A stretch of 64,000 bases of DNA from JANQPX01 sp041398025 (GCA_041398025.1 JAWKVM010000029.1:60845-124844), one strand, 5' to 3'. Numbered from the stretch's first letter, positions 42,911 through 52,186 are shown. Program-made: numbers and translations. Notes: generated by a model not told the origin, from the letters alone.

Positions 42911-44431
42911 CTATCCGCTCCACAGCGGAATGTTGTCGTGCTTCTTCACCAGGGTTCTCGACCTTCTTGTTGCGCAGCGTCGCCGAAGGCGGCGGCGACG
43001 CGCTTGCGCGTGCTGTGCGGCATGATCACGTCGTCAATGAAGCCCTTGCGGCGACGAAGGGGTTGGCGAAGCGGTCCTCATATTCGCTTGGTGCGCGCCG
43101 CGATTTTTCCGGGTCACCAGCTCGGATCGGTAGAGGATCTCGACGGCACCCTTGCTTTTATCACCCGGCCTCGGCAGTCGGCCAGGCGTAGTTGATGTCG
43201 CCTCGAAGATGCTTCGAGCTCATGACGTCATGGGCGCCGCCATGTAAGCTTTGCGCGTCACCGTGACAGCAGGGACGGTCGCGCCGGCGAAGGCGAACGA
43301 GGCTTCGCGCCATGCTTGATGATGCCGCCATATTCCTGCGCGGTGCCGGGCATGAAGCCGGCACGTCGTGAAAGGTCAGGATCAGGATGTTGAAGGCATC
43401 AGAAGCGGACGAAGCGCGCGGCTTTTCTCGAACTGTCGATATCAGGCAGCCCGCGAGCACCATCGGCCTGATTGGCGACCACCCCGGTCGAGCCCTCGAT
43501 GCGCATCAGGCGGGCGGTGCTGATCATTCTGAAATCTCCGCCTGCAGCTCGAAAAAATCGCCCTCGTCCGCAGTCTTGCGGATGAGTTCGTGCATGTCGT
43601 AGAACTGTTGGGATTGTCCGGGACCAGCGTGTCAGCGAGCTGTCGACCCGGTGGGGATCGTCGAAGAACGGACGGACCGGCGGTTTTCCAGGCGCCCTGA
43701 CGGCAGGAAGTCGAACAGACGGCGGGTCTGCACCAGGGTCTCATCGTTCTCGAAGGCACCGTCCGCGACGGACGATTTGGTCGTATGGGTGGAGGCGCCG
43801 CCGAGCTCTTTCTGCGTGACGATCTCGTTCGTCACGGTTTTGTGGCTCTCCGGGCCGGTAACGAACATGTGGAGTCCTTCACCATGAAGATGAAGTCGGT
43901 CATGGCGGGCGAGTAGACGGCGCCGCCCGCGCAGGGGCCCATGATCACCGAGATCTGCGGCACCACGCCGGAGGCCTGGACATTGCGCAGGAACACGTCG
44001 GCATAGCCGGCGAGCGAGGCCACACCTTCCTGGATGCGCGCACCGCCTGAATCGTTCAGGCCGATCACCGGCGCGCCGTTGCGCACGGCCATGTCCATGA
44101 TCTTGCAGATTTTCTGGGCGTGGGTCTCGGAGAGCGAGCCGCCGAACACGGTGAAATCCTGGCTGAAGACGTAGACCAGCCGGCCGTTGATCGTGCCCTG
44201 GCCTGTGACCACGCCGTCGCCGGGAAAGGTCTGGCCGCCCATGCCGAAATCGGTGCAGCGATGGGTGACGAACATGTCGTATTCTTCGAACGAGCCCTGA
44301 TCGAGCAGCAGCTCGAGGCGCTCGCGCGCGGTCAGCCGGCCGCGGGCATGCTGGCGCTCGATCCGCGCCTCGCCGCCGCCTAGATGCGCCTGCTGGCGGC
44401 GCTGATCGAGCTGTTCGAGAATATGCCTCAT
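42911..44431 (-). pseudogene. pccB: Propionyl-CoA carboxylase beta subunit (carboxyltransferase), frameshifted in this sequence
   Basis: The first 190 or so residues (44431 to about 43850) are intact: RLTARERLELLLDQGSFEEY, SQDFTVFGGSLSETHAQKIC and GGARIQEGVASLAGYADVF are carboxyltransferase motifs. The rest is spread over frames: VTNEIVTQKELGGASTHTTKS, DAFNILILTFHDVP, DVMSSKHLRGDINYAWPTAE and a C-terminal end near RNKKVENP. The span gives about 507 codons, the normal PccB length, so most indels cancel. Transfers CO2 from biotin to propionyl-CoA. First gene of the propionate set, 183 bases from the ABC genes. Confidence 0.88.
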
Positions 44432-44614
44432 GATCGTTTAGCCCTTGTTCCCCATGGCAGCAGGCTTGATGAAACTGTCAATGGTCCCTTGAACACACAG
44501 TATAAGCCCCGGAAGGTTAAACCATTGGTATTCTTGCCGCAGTTATAAGCAGGATTTTCATCAACTGAAACGATGGTGTCACCGTGGCGTTCCCCGGGGT
44601 CTCGCCGGCTCGGA
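44432..44614 (-). promoter_or_regulatory. Upstream region of pccB
   Basis: 183 bases between the leftward pccB start and the 3' end of the leftward ABC-ATPase gene. The middle (about 44465-44570) is AT-richer than its surroundings and is the probable promoter of pccB-pccA-scpA-prpE. No operator assigned. Confidence 0.4.
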
Positions 44615-45331
44615 TCAGTCGACCGAGATCAGCTCCTGCCTCACCGCCTCGATCGCCTGCTCGTAGCGGCGCTGCTCGGAGTCGAGCGGCACGTCGGCGA
44701 TGCGTTCGACCCTGGTCGGGCTTTTCGAGAGGAAGACGATGCGATCGGCGAGCGTGATCGCTTCACGCAGGCTGTGGGTGACGAAGACCACGGCGGCGGG
44801 GTGGGCGGCAAGCGTGTCCAGGAGGAGGTGCTGCAGGCGAAGGGCGGTCGGCTCGTCCAGGGAGACGAAGGGCTCGTCCATCAGGAGCAGCTTCGGGCGG
44901 ATGATGAAGGCGCGGGCGAGCGCCACCCGCCTCGCCATGCCGAGCGACAGGCGATTGGCAAAGACCTTTCGCACGTCGCGCAGGCCCATCTCGTCGAGCC
45001 AGAGGTCGATCAGCGGCTCGGCGCCGATGCCGTCGTCGAGCACCAGCTTCAGATTGTCCTCGACCGTCAACCAGGGAAGCAGACGCGGTTCCTGGAAGAC
45101 ATAGGCGATGCGGTCCTCGGCCTGCCGCTCGATCTCGCCCTCGAAGTCGGGGTCGATGCCGGCGAGGATGTTGAGGATCGTGGTCTTGCCGCAGCCGCTC
45201 GGGCCGAACAGGGCGACGAACCCGTTCTCCGGCACGTCGAGCACGAGGTCCCGAACGACGTGCTTCGGCGGCGCGCTGCCGACCGGCGGAAAGCGTTTCT
45301 CGTTGATCCTTGCGCGTAGTGCGTACGTCAT
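44615..45331 (-). CDS. ABC transporter ATP-binding protein (NitT/TauT type)
   Basis: 238 residues. Walker A GPSGCGKTTILNILAG, Q-loop FQEPRLLPW, signature LSLGMARRVALARAF (second residue of LSGG changed to Leu), Walker B LLLMDEPFVSLD and switch His in VFVTHSLREA. FQEPRLLPW is typical of the nitrate/sulfonate/taurine class. Eleven bases after the permease gene on the same strand; the cluster order is binding protein, permease, ATPase. Confidence 0.93.
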   Translation of the reverse strand: MTYALRARINEKRFPPVGSAPPKHVVRDLVLDVPENGFVALFGPSGCGKTTILNILAGIDPDFEGEIERQAEDRIAYVFQEPRLLPWLTVEDNLKLVLDDGIGAEPLIDLWLDEMGLRDVRKVFANRLSLGMARRVALARAFIIRPKLLLMDEPFVSLDEPTALRLQHLLLDTLAAHPAAVVFVTHSLREAITLADRIVFLSKSPTRVERIADVPLDSEQRRYEQAIEAVRQELISVD

Positions 45332-45341
45332 GCCTTTGCCG

Positions 45342-46160
45342 CTAGCGCCGCCGCCAGCTGGTCACGCGGCGTTCCAAGGGAAGCATCAGGGTCCACTCGA
45401 TCAGCAGGATGACGATGGTGAAGGAGAGGGCGTAGGCGAGGATCTTGTCGACGTCAAAGTTCGCAAAGTATTCGAAGATCTTGAAGCCAACGCCGCTGGA
45501 GCGGCCGAGCAGCTCGGTGACCAGGACGATCTTCCAGATCAGGCTGAGGCCGGAGCGCGCAGCGGCGGCGAGATAGGGATAGAGCTGCGGCAGGATCACC
45601 TTGGTGAAGGTTTTCTTGCGGCCGATCCTGAAGCTTGCGGCCATCTCCAGCAGGCTCTTGTCGAGCGCCCTCGCCCCTTCGCGCACATTGACGATGACGT
45701 TCGGGATCTTGTTGAGGGCCACCGCGACCACCACCGCAGTCTCGGAAAGCCCGATCCAGATGTAGCAAAGCACGATGATCACCAGGGCTGGCATGTTCAG
45801 AAAGAAGACCAGCCAGGGATGGCCGATCTGGTCGGCGATGGGCATGCGTCCCATGACGAAGCCGAGGGCCGTGCCGATCGCCATGGCGACCACGAAGCTC
45901 GCGATCACGCGGGCGAGGGTGATGCCGAGATGGTAGGGCAGATCGCCCTTCGCGGTCTCGACGACGATCTCGCCGATCACCTGGAGAGGAGTCGGCAGGC
46001 GGCGCGGATCGTCGGCGATCAGCGCGGCGAGGTACCAGACGAGCAGGAGAAGGGCGATCGAGACGACCGGCCAAAGCGCGAGCTGCAGCCAGTCGGTGCG
46101 CGTCCCCGCTTTCGTCTCATCCGCCGACCCGCGAAGCCCGGTCCCGGCCTCGGTTGCCAC
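45342..46160 (-). CDS. ABC transporter permease (NitT/TauT type)
   Basis: 272 residues with about six hydrophobic segments and the EAA-like loop (LEMAASFRIGRKKTFTKVIL-type) that docks on the ATPase. FLNMPALVIIVLCYIWIGLSE lies before it. The N-terminus is a 25-residue hydrophilic stretch. The substrate is unknown. Starts 12 bases after the binding-protein gene. Confidence 0.93.
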   Translation of the reverse strand: MATEAGTGLRGSADETKAGTRTDWLQLALWPVVSIALLLLVWYLAALIADDPRRLPTPLQVIGEIVVETAKGDLPYHLGITLARVIASFVVAMAIGTALGFVMGRMPIADQIGHPWLVFFLNMPALVIIVLCYIWIGLSETAVVVAVALNKIPNVIVNVREGARALDKSLLEMAASFRIGRKKTFTKVILPQLYPYLAAAARSGLSLIWKIVLVTELLGRSSGVGFKIFEYFANFDVDKILAYALSFTIVILLIEWTLMLPLERRVTSWRRR

Positions 46161-46172
46161 GCCGCCGCGGGT

Positions 46173-47168
46173 CTAATAGGCGACGTTCGGCCAAAACGTC
46201 CCGGGCATCAGATCGGGCGACGAACCCACCAGCTCTTCGCCGCCGAGCTTGGCCATGAGCTTGTAGAGCTCGGCGGCGTCCGCGCGCTCGACCTCGCCCC
46301 AGCTCAGCGGGATGCCCTCCTGATAGCGGGTCTCCAGGGCTTTCAGCGTGGCGTCGTCCTCGGCCTTGGTGAGCGGGCGGATGCGCTGCCATTCCTCATC
46401 CGTCTGCAGCAGATCCTTGGCCGCGCGCGATGCATCGGCGAAGGCCTCGATCAGCTCGGGATTCTCGTTGGCGAAATCCTCGTGGAAGACATAGCCGAGC
46501 TGCGGCACCTCGCTGCCGACGCCGAGTTCCTTGAGCGCGTCGTTGACGCCGAGCAGGCGCTTGTAGCCTTGGGCCTCGAGCCGGGCGCAGAAATGCCAGT
46601 AGTTCAGCACCGCATCGAGCTCGCCGGTCTGCAGCTTCTCGTTCAGGAGCGGCGGTGCGCCGAACACCGCTTCGACCTCGTTCGCGAGATCCATGCCGTG
46701 GCGCTCCTTGGCCACCGCCTGCACCAGAAGCCAGCTCTTGTCGAGGGCGCCGCCGGCGACGCCGATGGTCTTGCCGGCGAGATCGTCGAGGCTGTCGATC
46801 GCGGAATCGGGCGGCACCATCAGCGCGCCGACCGAGTGCGAATAGGGGATGAAGACGTAGTTCTCGCCTTCGGCACGCTGACGCGAGACCCAGAACCAGT
46901 CGCTGACGATGCCGTCGACGGCATCGCCCTGCAGCGCCACCTTGGTCGCCTGATCGCCGGCATAGGGCTCGACATGCAGCGTGAAGCTGCGCTCCTCATC
47001 GAGACCATGGGTCTTGATGACATCCAACTCCCAGTTGACCGTGCCGAAGCCCAGAACGCCGACCCTGAGCGTGCCGATATTCTCCGCCGCCGCCTGAAGC
47101 TGCCCGGGCACGCTTGCCGCCAGTGCTGCCGTCATCGCCGCGGCCAAGACCGACCGTCTTTTCATCAT
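46173..47168 (-). CDS. ABC transporter substrate-binding protein (NMT1/SsuA-like)
   Basis: 331 residues from ATG 47168, five bases after a GGGAGG site; a GTG two codons earlier is less likely. The signal peptide is a short basic start (MMKRRS) and a hydrophobic stretch ending near QLQAAA. The mature protein (LRVGVLGFGTVNWELDVIK, GDAVDGIVSDWFWVSRQRA) fits the periplasmic type II binding proteins for nitrate, sulfonate or thiamine-precursor-like ligands. Similar proteins occur near quinoprotein dehydrogenases in some proteobacteria, but no such gene is here. Ligand unknown. Confidence 0.88.
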   Translation of the reverse strand: MMKRRSVLAAAMTAALAASVPGQLQAAAENIGTLRVGVLGFGTVNWELDVIKTHGLDEERSFTLHVEPYAGDQATKVALQGDAVDGIVSDWFWVSRQRAEGENYVFIPYSHSVGALMVPPDSAIDSLDDLAGKTIGVAGGALDKSWLLVQAVAKERHGMDLANEVEAVFGAPPLLNEKLQTGELDAVLNYWHFCARLEAQGYKRLLGVNDALKELGVGSEVPQLGYVFHEDFANENPELIEAFADASRAAKDLLQTDEEWQRIRPLTKAEDDATLKALETRYQEGIPLSWGEVERADAAELYKLMAKLGGEELVGSSPDLMPGTFWPNVAY

Positions 47169-47263
47169 CCCCACCTCCCGTCTTCTTGCTCGGGCTGACT
47201 TGCCGCTAATCTACTCTCATGTCGGCGGATCGCAAAGGGCCGATGGCCGCAGGCCTCCGACCC

Positions 47264-48076
47264 TCACATGCCCGGATTTTCATCCTGGGTGCCGATGATC
47301 GTCTGATCGAAGTCGATGATCGCGCCGGTCAGCAGACTACTTTCTTCCGAGGCCATGAAGGCCACCGCGCGTGCGACGTCGTCGATCTCGATCAGACGCC
47401 CAAAGGGCTGGGCGGCGCTGGCTATCTCCAGCCAGTTCTCCGGGCGGTCATGCACCTGGGTCTGTACGAGATGCTCTCTTGGGGTATTGGTCCAGCCGAT
47501 GTTCAGTGTGTTGACCCGGATGCGATCATGCTTGACCGCATTGGCGATCGCGCGGGTCATGGTCATGAGCGCGCCCTTGGAACTGGAATAAGGGATCAGG
47601 AAAGGCGGGCCGCCATGGGCGACGATGGTGCCGATATTCACGATCGTGCCCGCGATGTTGTGGCGGCGCATGACCTCGATCGCGCGCTGGCTCATGAGGA
47701 ACTGAGATTTGACGTTGAGATCGAACAGCTTGTCCCAGATCTCCTCCGTGGTCGACTCGATCGTGCCGCGGTCGGTGGCGGCGGCACAGTTCACCAGGCA
47801 ATCGATACGCCCGAAGGTTGCCTCGGCCTGGTCGATGACGTTTCGGCCGTCCATGACATTCTGCAGGTCGGCCTGCACGAAGATCGTGCGCGTGCCAGCC
47901 TCGGTGAGCTCGGCCGCGATCGCCTCGCCGCGCTCGGCATTGCGCCCGCAGATGACCAGCCCCTCAGCGCCGCGCGCGGCAAACAGCCTGGCGACGCCCT
48001 CGCCCAGACCCTGGGTTCCTCCGGTAATCACCGCAACCTTGCCCTGAAGGCCGCGGACCTCGCTGCTCGATGTCAT
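47264..48076 (-). CDS. Short-chain dehydrogenase/reductase (SDR)
   Basis: 270 residues from ATG 48076 with GGGGAG upstream. VAVITGGTQGLGEGVARLFA is the TGxxxGxG cofactor motif, NCAAA matches NNAG, and YSSSKG holds the YxxxK catalytic pair. A classical SDR oxidising or reducing a hydroxyl group. Next to a Gfo/Idh dehydrogenase in the same direction, which suggests a sugar or polyol derivative. A longer upstream frame has no ribosome site. Confidence 0.9.
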   Translation of the reverse strand: MTSSSEVRGLQGKVAVITGGTQGLGEGVARLFAARGAEGLVICGRNAERGEAIAAELTEAGTRTIFVQADLQNVMDGRNVIDQAEATFGRIDCLVNCAAATDRGTIESTTEEIWDKLFDLNVKSQFLMSQRAIEVMRRHNIAGTIVNIGTIVAHGGPPFLIPYSSSKGALMTMTRAIANAVKHDRIRVNTLNIGWTNTPREHLVQTQVHDRPENWLEIASAAQPFGRLIEIDDVARAVAFMASEESSLLTGAIIDFDQTIIGTQDENPGM

Positions 48077-48148
48077 GACGACTCCCCTTTCGCATGATGG
48101 CTTGACGCCATGGTCGGCCAGACGCTTTGGGTTTGGCAAGGGGCGGGT

Positions 48149-49210
48149 TCAGAACGCGATCGGCGCGCCGGTCCGCACGGAGCGCTCGGCGGCAGCGCCC
48201 ATGATCACGGCTCGGAGACCATCCTCGGCGGTCACGTCCGGCCTGCCGCCTTCCTGGACCATGCGCAGAAAACGCTGGTGTTGGAAAAAGGTTGCGCCGT
48301 TGTGATGGCCGAGCGCCAACAGCGCCGGGTCGACCGGCACGGTCTCTCGATGGAGCGGCAGGGCGATGCCCATGCGTGCGACCGGCCGGCGCTCGCCGAT
48401 GGTGAGCGTCGAGGAGGGAATGCCGCATTCCACCTTGCCCCGATCCCCGACCGCCGCGATTTCCTCCTGGTCGCGGCTGGCCTCGGCGAACATGCAGAGA
48501 TCGAGCATGGCTCGCACGCCGCCCTCGAAATCGACGATGACATAGGCGTTGTCGATGATGTCCGGGCGCTCGCCGTCGATCTCCTCGTCCAGGTGGTTCA
48601 CGTCCTGCCCGCCCGACGCATAGAGGCGTGTCGGCTCGGCGCCGACGATCAGGCGCATCAGGTCGAAGAAGTGACAGCATTTCTCGACCAGTGTGCCGCC
48701 TGAGGTCCGGGAAAACCGGTTCCAGTCGCCGACCTTCTTCAGGAACGGAAAGCGATGCTCACGGATCGAAAGCATGCGCAGCTCGCCCACCCTGCCCGCC
48801 CTCACCTCCGAGATCAGCCGCGCGATCGCCGGCATGTAGCGATATTCCATCGCCACCCAAACGGGCGGACGGCGACGACTGGCGAGACGGACGATCACCT
48901 CGGCATCCTCGACCGTGGTGCAGAGCGGCTTTTCCACCATGATCGGCAGATCGGTCGCCAGGGCGTCGATCAGCACGTCGCGGTGGGTGTGGTTGGGGCT
49001 CGCGATGATCAGCGCGTCGACGAGATCGGACGCCAGCAGGGCGCGGTGGTCGAAAAAGGCTTCGGCGCCGGCGAGCATGGCCGCCTGTTCGCGCATGCCG
49101 GGATCGGGATCGGCGACCGCGGTGACGACGGCGCCGTCCAGATGGTTCAGGAAGCGGATATGCTCCTGGCCCATCAGGCCGGTGCCGATCAGCCCATAGC
49201 GTAAGGTCAT
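48149..49210 (-). CDS. Gfo/Idh/MocA family oxidoreductase
   Basis: 353 residues from ATG 49210 with AAGG upstream. RYGLIGTGLMGQEHIRFL is the Rossmann motif and VEKPLCTTVEDAE contains the EKP catalytic motif of the family. The substrate is probably a sugar, inositol or sugar acid. Separated from the SDR gene by 72 bases and divergent from the Liv-type uptake locus. Confidence 0.92.
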   Translation of the reverse strand: MTLRYGLIGTGLMGQEHIRFLNHLDGAVVTAVADPDPGMREQAAMLAGAEAFFDHRALLASDLVDALIIASPNHTHRDVLIDALATDLPIMVEKPLCTTVEDAEVIVRLASRRRPPVWVAMEYRYMPAIARLISEVRAGRVGELRMLSIREHRFPFLKKVGDWNRFSRTSGGTLVEKCCHFFDLMRLIVGAEPTRLYASGGQDVNHLDEEIDGERPDIIDNAYVIVDFEGGVRAMLDLCMFAEASRDQEEIAAVGDRGKVECGIPSSTLTIGERRPVARMGIALPLHRETVPVDPALLALGHHNGATFFQHQRFLRMVQEGGRPDVTAEDGLRAVIMGAAAERSVRTGAPIAF

Positions 49211-49557
49211 CTCTGCCTTTCGTCCGCGCCCACTGAAGGCGGCTGTTGCAGGTTCATGACAGCCCGCTGATGTGGCCGAGCGCGGCTTGCGGGTCAACGA
49301 AAATCACACTGCTGGTCGTGGCCAACGTCTCCACGATGACGCGTGAAGAAAAAAGACTGTGCGTCATGCCCGCTGACGCTCGGGAACCGTCTCCCTTACG
49401 CCGCCGCCCTAACCTTGGCTGCAGGTTGCGACGCGCTCGTCGATGTGAGGACGGGACGCGCGCATGAAAGCGCGGCGAGCCGCGTTCGAACCAATGTCCG
49501 CAGCGTCGGTGACGGAGGCGGATCAAACGACGGCGTCGAGCCGAAGGGAGGTTATCG
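49211..49557. promoter_or_regulatory. Divergent intergenic region between the Gfo/Idh and Liv-type binding-protein genes
   Basis: 347 bases without a convincing gene. The region must hold promoters for both sides. At 49361-49379 there is an inverted repeat GCGTCA-tgcccgc-TGACGC, a plausible operator, perhaps for the AraC regulator encoded at 53529. A strong GGGAGG ribosome site for the rightward gene ends it. Short ORFs seen here lack family features. Confidence 0.4.
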
Positions 49558-50811
49558 ATGAAAGCGACGTTTCTTGCCGGAGCTTCGGCAGCCCTGATGA
49601 TGATGGCGGTGAACGCCCAGGCCCAGGAGAAGCTGAAGATCGGCGTGACCGCGACGCTCGAGGGCACCTATACGGTGCTGGGCGAGGACGGCATGCGTGG
49701 TTTCAACGTGGCACTCAAGGAATGGGGCGGCAAGGCAGGCGGCAAGGAGCTCGAGGTGATCGTCGCCTCGACCGATGCCAGCCCGGACAGCGCCGTTCGC
49801 GCCAACCGCAAGCTGGTCGAGCAGGACGGGGTCGACGTGGTGATCAGCCCGCTCTCCGGCTCCGAGGGCATTGCGATCCGCGACTACGCCAAGACGCAGC
49901 CGGACATGACCTTCATCAATGCAGGCTCCGGCGCGCAGGAAACCACCTACGTCAACCCGTCCGAGAATTTCTTCCGCTTCAACATGGACGGCGCACAGTG
50001 GCAGGCGGGACTCGGCGATTACATCTACAACGAGAAGGGCTACCGCTCGATCGCGACCGTCGGCGAGGACTATTCCTTCGTCTACACCCAGGTGTTCGGT
50101 CTGGTCACCGAGTTCTGCGGACTTGGCGGCGAGGTCACGGAACGCTTCTGGGTGCCGCTCGGCACCAAGGACTTCGCCTCGGTGATCGCGGCCCTTCCCG
50201 ATGACGTCGACGCCATCTATCTCGGCCTCGGCGGCGGCGACGCGGTCAACTTCCTCAATCAGTATCAGCAGGCCGGCGGCGATGCGGCCCTGATCGGCGG
50301 CAGCATCATGGTCGATCAGACCGTGATGTCCTCCAAAGGCAGCGCCAAGGAAGCCTTGATCGGCACGGTCGCCGCCAGCGGCCAAGCGGACACCTGGGAC
50401 AACCCGAAATGGCAGGCCTTCGTCAAGGCCTACCAGGATGCCTTCCCGCCGGAGGAGCGCTTCCCCGGTCCGTCGCTGCTCGCCACCAACTACTACAACG
50501 CCGCGGTCGCGGTGTTCCGGGCGCTCGACGAGATCGGCGGTGATCTCTCCGGCGGCCATGCGCAACTCCGCGAGGTGCTGGCGAACATGGAGCTGGACGC
50601 ACCGAACGGCAAGATCACCCTCGACCAGAACCGCCAGGCGATCGGCACCAACTTCGTCACCGAGGTGGTGGAGGACGCTGACGGCAACCTCGTCTCCAAG
50701 GTCGTGAAGGTGGTCGAGAACGTCAACCAGACCCTGGGCATGGATCCGGAGGTCTTCGCCAAGATCGGCCTGCCGGCGCGCGACGTGCCGGAGTGCAAGG
50801 TCTACGAATAG
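49558..50811 (+). CDS. Branched-chain-type ABC transporter substrate-binding protein
   Basis: 417 residues; signal peptide with cleavage near NAQAQEK. LKIGVTATLEGTYTVLGEDG and ISPLSGSEGIAIRDYA belong to the Leu/Ile/Val-binding (Peripla_BP_6) fold. The class also binds amides, aromatic acids and other acids, so the ligand is open. First gene of a rightward locus whose permeases and ATPases come 3.7 kb later. It is followed by a perfect 12-bp hairpin, which could give the high expression needed for a binding protein. Confidence 0.92.
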   Translation: MKATFLAGASAALMMMAVNAQAQEKLKIGVTATLEGTYTVLGEDGMRGFNVALKEWGGKAGGKELEVIVASTDASPDSAVRANRKLVEQDGVDVVISPLSGSEGIAIRDYAKTQPDMTFINAGSGAQETTYVNPSENFFRFNMDGAQWQAGLGDYIYNEKGYRSIATVGEDYSFVYTQVFGLVTEFCGLGGEVTERFWVPLGTKDFASVIAALPDDVDAIYLGLGGGDAVNFLNQYQQAGGDAALIGGSIMVDQTVMSSKGSAKEALIGTVAASGQADTWDNPKWQAFVKAYQDAFPPEERFPGPSLLATNYYNAAVAVFRALDEIGGDLSGGHAQLREVLANMELDAPNGKITLDQNRQAIGTNFVTEVVEDADGNLVSKVVKVVENVNQTLGMDPEVFAKIGLPARDVPECKVYE

Positions 50812-50820
50812 ACCACGCTG

Positions 50821-50853
50821 TGGACCGGGCGGCTCGTCAGTCCGCCCGGTCCA
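50821..50853 (+). terminator. Strong stem-loop after the binding-protein gene
   Basis: TGGACCGGGCGG (50821-50832), 9-base loop, CCGCCCGGTCCA (50842-50853): a perfect 12-bp stem starting nine bases after the stop. There is no T-run, so it may attenuate or stabilise the mRNA rather than stop it fully. Confidence 0.6.
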
Positions 50854-50901
50854 TACCCTCATCATCATTCGATCAACCGCTCTCGGGGGTGCGAGGCCGG
50901 C

Positions 50902-52035
50902 ATGGCGCTGATCAACTATCTCACGCGCATTCACTTCGCCGACGGCGCCCTCGAGGATGCCCTGCATGCCGAGGTCGATGGCCTTGGCATGAAACGGCCG
51001 CTGCTGGTCACCGACGAGGGGCTGGTGGCCGCAGGTCTGGTCGAGCGCGCAGAGGCGGCCCTGCCGGTGTCGGCGACGCCCGTGCTGTTCACACGCACCC
51101 CGTCGAACCCGACCGAACGCGCGGTGCGCGAGGCGGCGGCGCTCTACCGGGCCGAAGCCTGTGACGGCCTGATCGGCGTCGGCGGCGGCTCGCCGCTGGA
51201 TCTCGCCAAGGCGGTCGGGATCATGGTCACCCATGAGGGGCCGCTCGCCGACTATGCCGCGATCGAAGGCGGGGTCGCCCGCATCAAGGACAAGCTGCCG
51301 CCGCTGATCGCGATCCCGACCACGGCGGGCACGGGCTCGGAGGTCGGCCGCGGCGCCGTCATCACCCTGGACGACGGCCGAAAGCTCGGCCTGCTCAGCC
51401 CCTATCTCATCCCGAAGGTCGCGATCTGCGATCCGACCCTCACGCTCGGTCTGCCGCCGCTCCTGACCGCGGCCACGGGCATGGATGCGCTCACCCACTG
51501 CATCGAGACTTATATCGCCACCGCCTACAACCCTCCGGCCGACGGCATCGCGCTCGATGGGCTGCGGCGTGCGGCGGTGAATATCGAGCGCGCGGTCGAG
51601 AACGGCACCGACCTCGCGGCCAGGCGCGAGATGATGGCGGCCGCAATGAACGGCGCACTCGCCTTCCAAAAAGGCCTCGGCGGGGTGCATGCGATGAGCC
51701 ACGGTCTCGGCGCGCAGACCGCGTATCGGCTGCATCACGGCATGCTGAACGCCGTCCTCCTGCCCCATGTGCTCACGTTCAACGGCCCGGCGGTCGGCCA
51801 TCGCTATGGTGATCTGAAGCGCGCCATGGGCCTCGGCAACAGCGCGGATCTCGCGGAGGCGATCCGCGTGCTGAACGCGCGTCTTGGCCTGCCATCCCGC
51901 CTTGCGCAGATGGGGGTCGACGACGACGCGATCGAGATCGCCGCGCCCATGGCCGAGAAGGACCACACCAACGGCACCAACCCGCGCCGTGCCGACGCCG
52001 ACGACTATCGAGACCTGATGCGCGCCGCCCTTTAG
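50902..52035 (+). CDS. Iron-containing alcohol dehydrogenase
   Basis: 377 residues of the group III (Fe-ADH) family. GVGGGSPLDLAKAVG is the NAD-binding glycine-rich loop; PTTAGTGSEV, GMDALTHCIETYI and HGLGAQTAYRLHHG contribute the metal-binding Asp/His residues. Likely oxidises or reduces a hydroxy acid or aldehyde. It sits between the binding protein and an enolase-superfamily enzyme, so a role in catabolism of the imported compound is inferred. Its stop overlaps element copy G. Confidence 0.93.
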   Translation: MALINYLTRIHFADGALEDALHAEVDGLGMKRPLLVTDEGLVAAGLVERAEAALPVSATPVLFTRTPSNPTERAVREAAALYRAEACDGLIGVGGGSPLDLAKAVGIMVTHEGPLADYAAIEGGVARIKDKLPPLIAIPTTAGTGSEVGRGAVITLDDGRKLGLLSPYLIPKVAICDPTLTLGLPPLLTAATGMDALTHCIETYIATAYNPPADGIALDGLRRAAVNIERAVENGTDLAARREMMAAAMNGALAFQKGLGGVHAMSHGLGAQTAYRLHHGMLNAVLLPHVLTFNGPAVGHRYGDLKRAMGLGNSADLAEAIRVLNARLGLPSRLAQMGVDDDAIEIAAPMAEKDHTNGTNPRRADADDYRDLMRAAL

Positions 52036-52100
52036 GTGGTGTGACCACCTCATTGCCGCAGGCCCGTCATCACCAGGATCGGCGGTATGCGTCTCAATTC
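52034..52100 (+). repeat. Stop-codon hairpin element, copy G (diverged)
   Basis: Head AGGTGGT-gtg-ACCACCT (52034-52050) overlaps the stop codon of the Fe-ADH gene. Compared with GTGGC/GCCAC the last pair is changed on both sides (GTGGT/ACCAC), keeping the stem. Further on, CGGTATGCG is retained at 52075-52095. Same orientation as the gene. Confidence 0.55.
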
Positions 52101-52186
52101 TCGGGTGGAAGGAGAGCTCTCGACGTCACTGTTTTCCAGCGGTATCCCAATCCCTGAACCAAGCCCTCGACGCCGAGGACCACATC

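Noticed and set aside
4717..52100. The dispersed repeats as a CRISPR array
   Set aside because: Copies are kilobases apart, on both strands, at gene ends, without regular spacers or cas genes.
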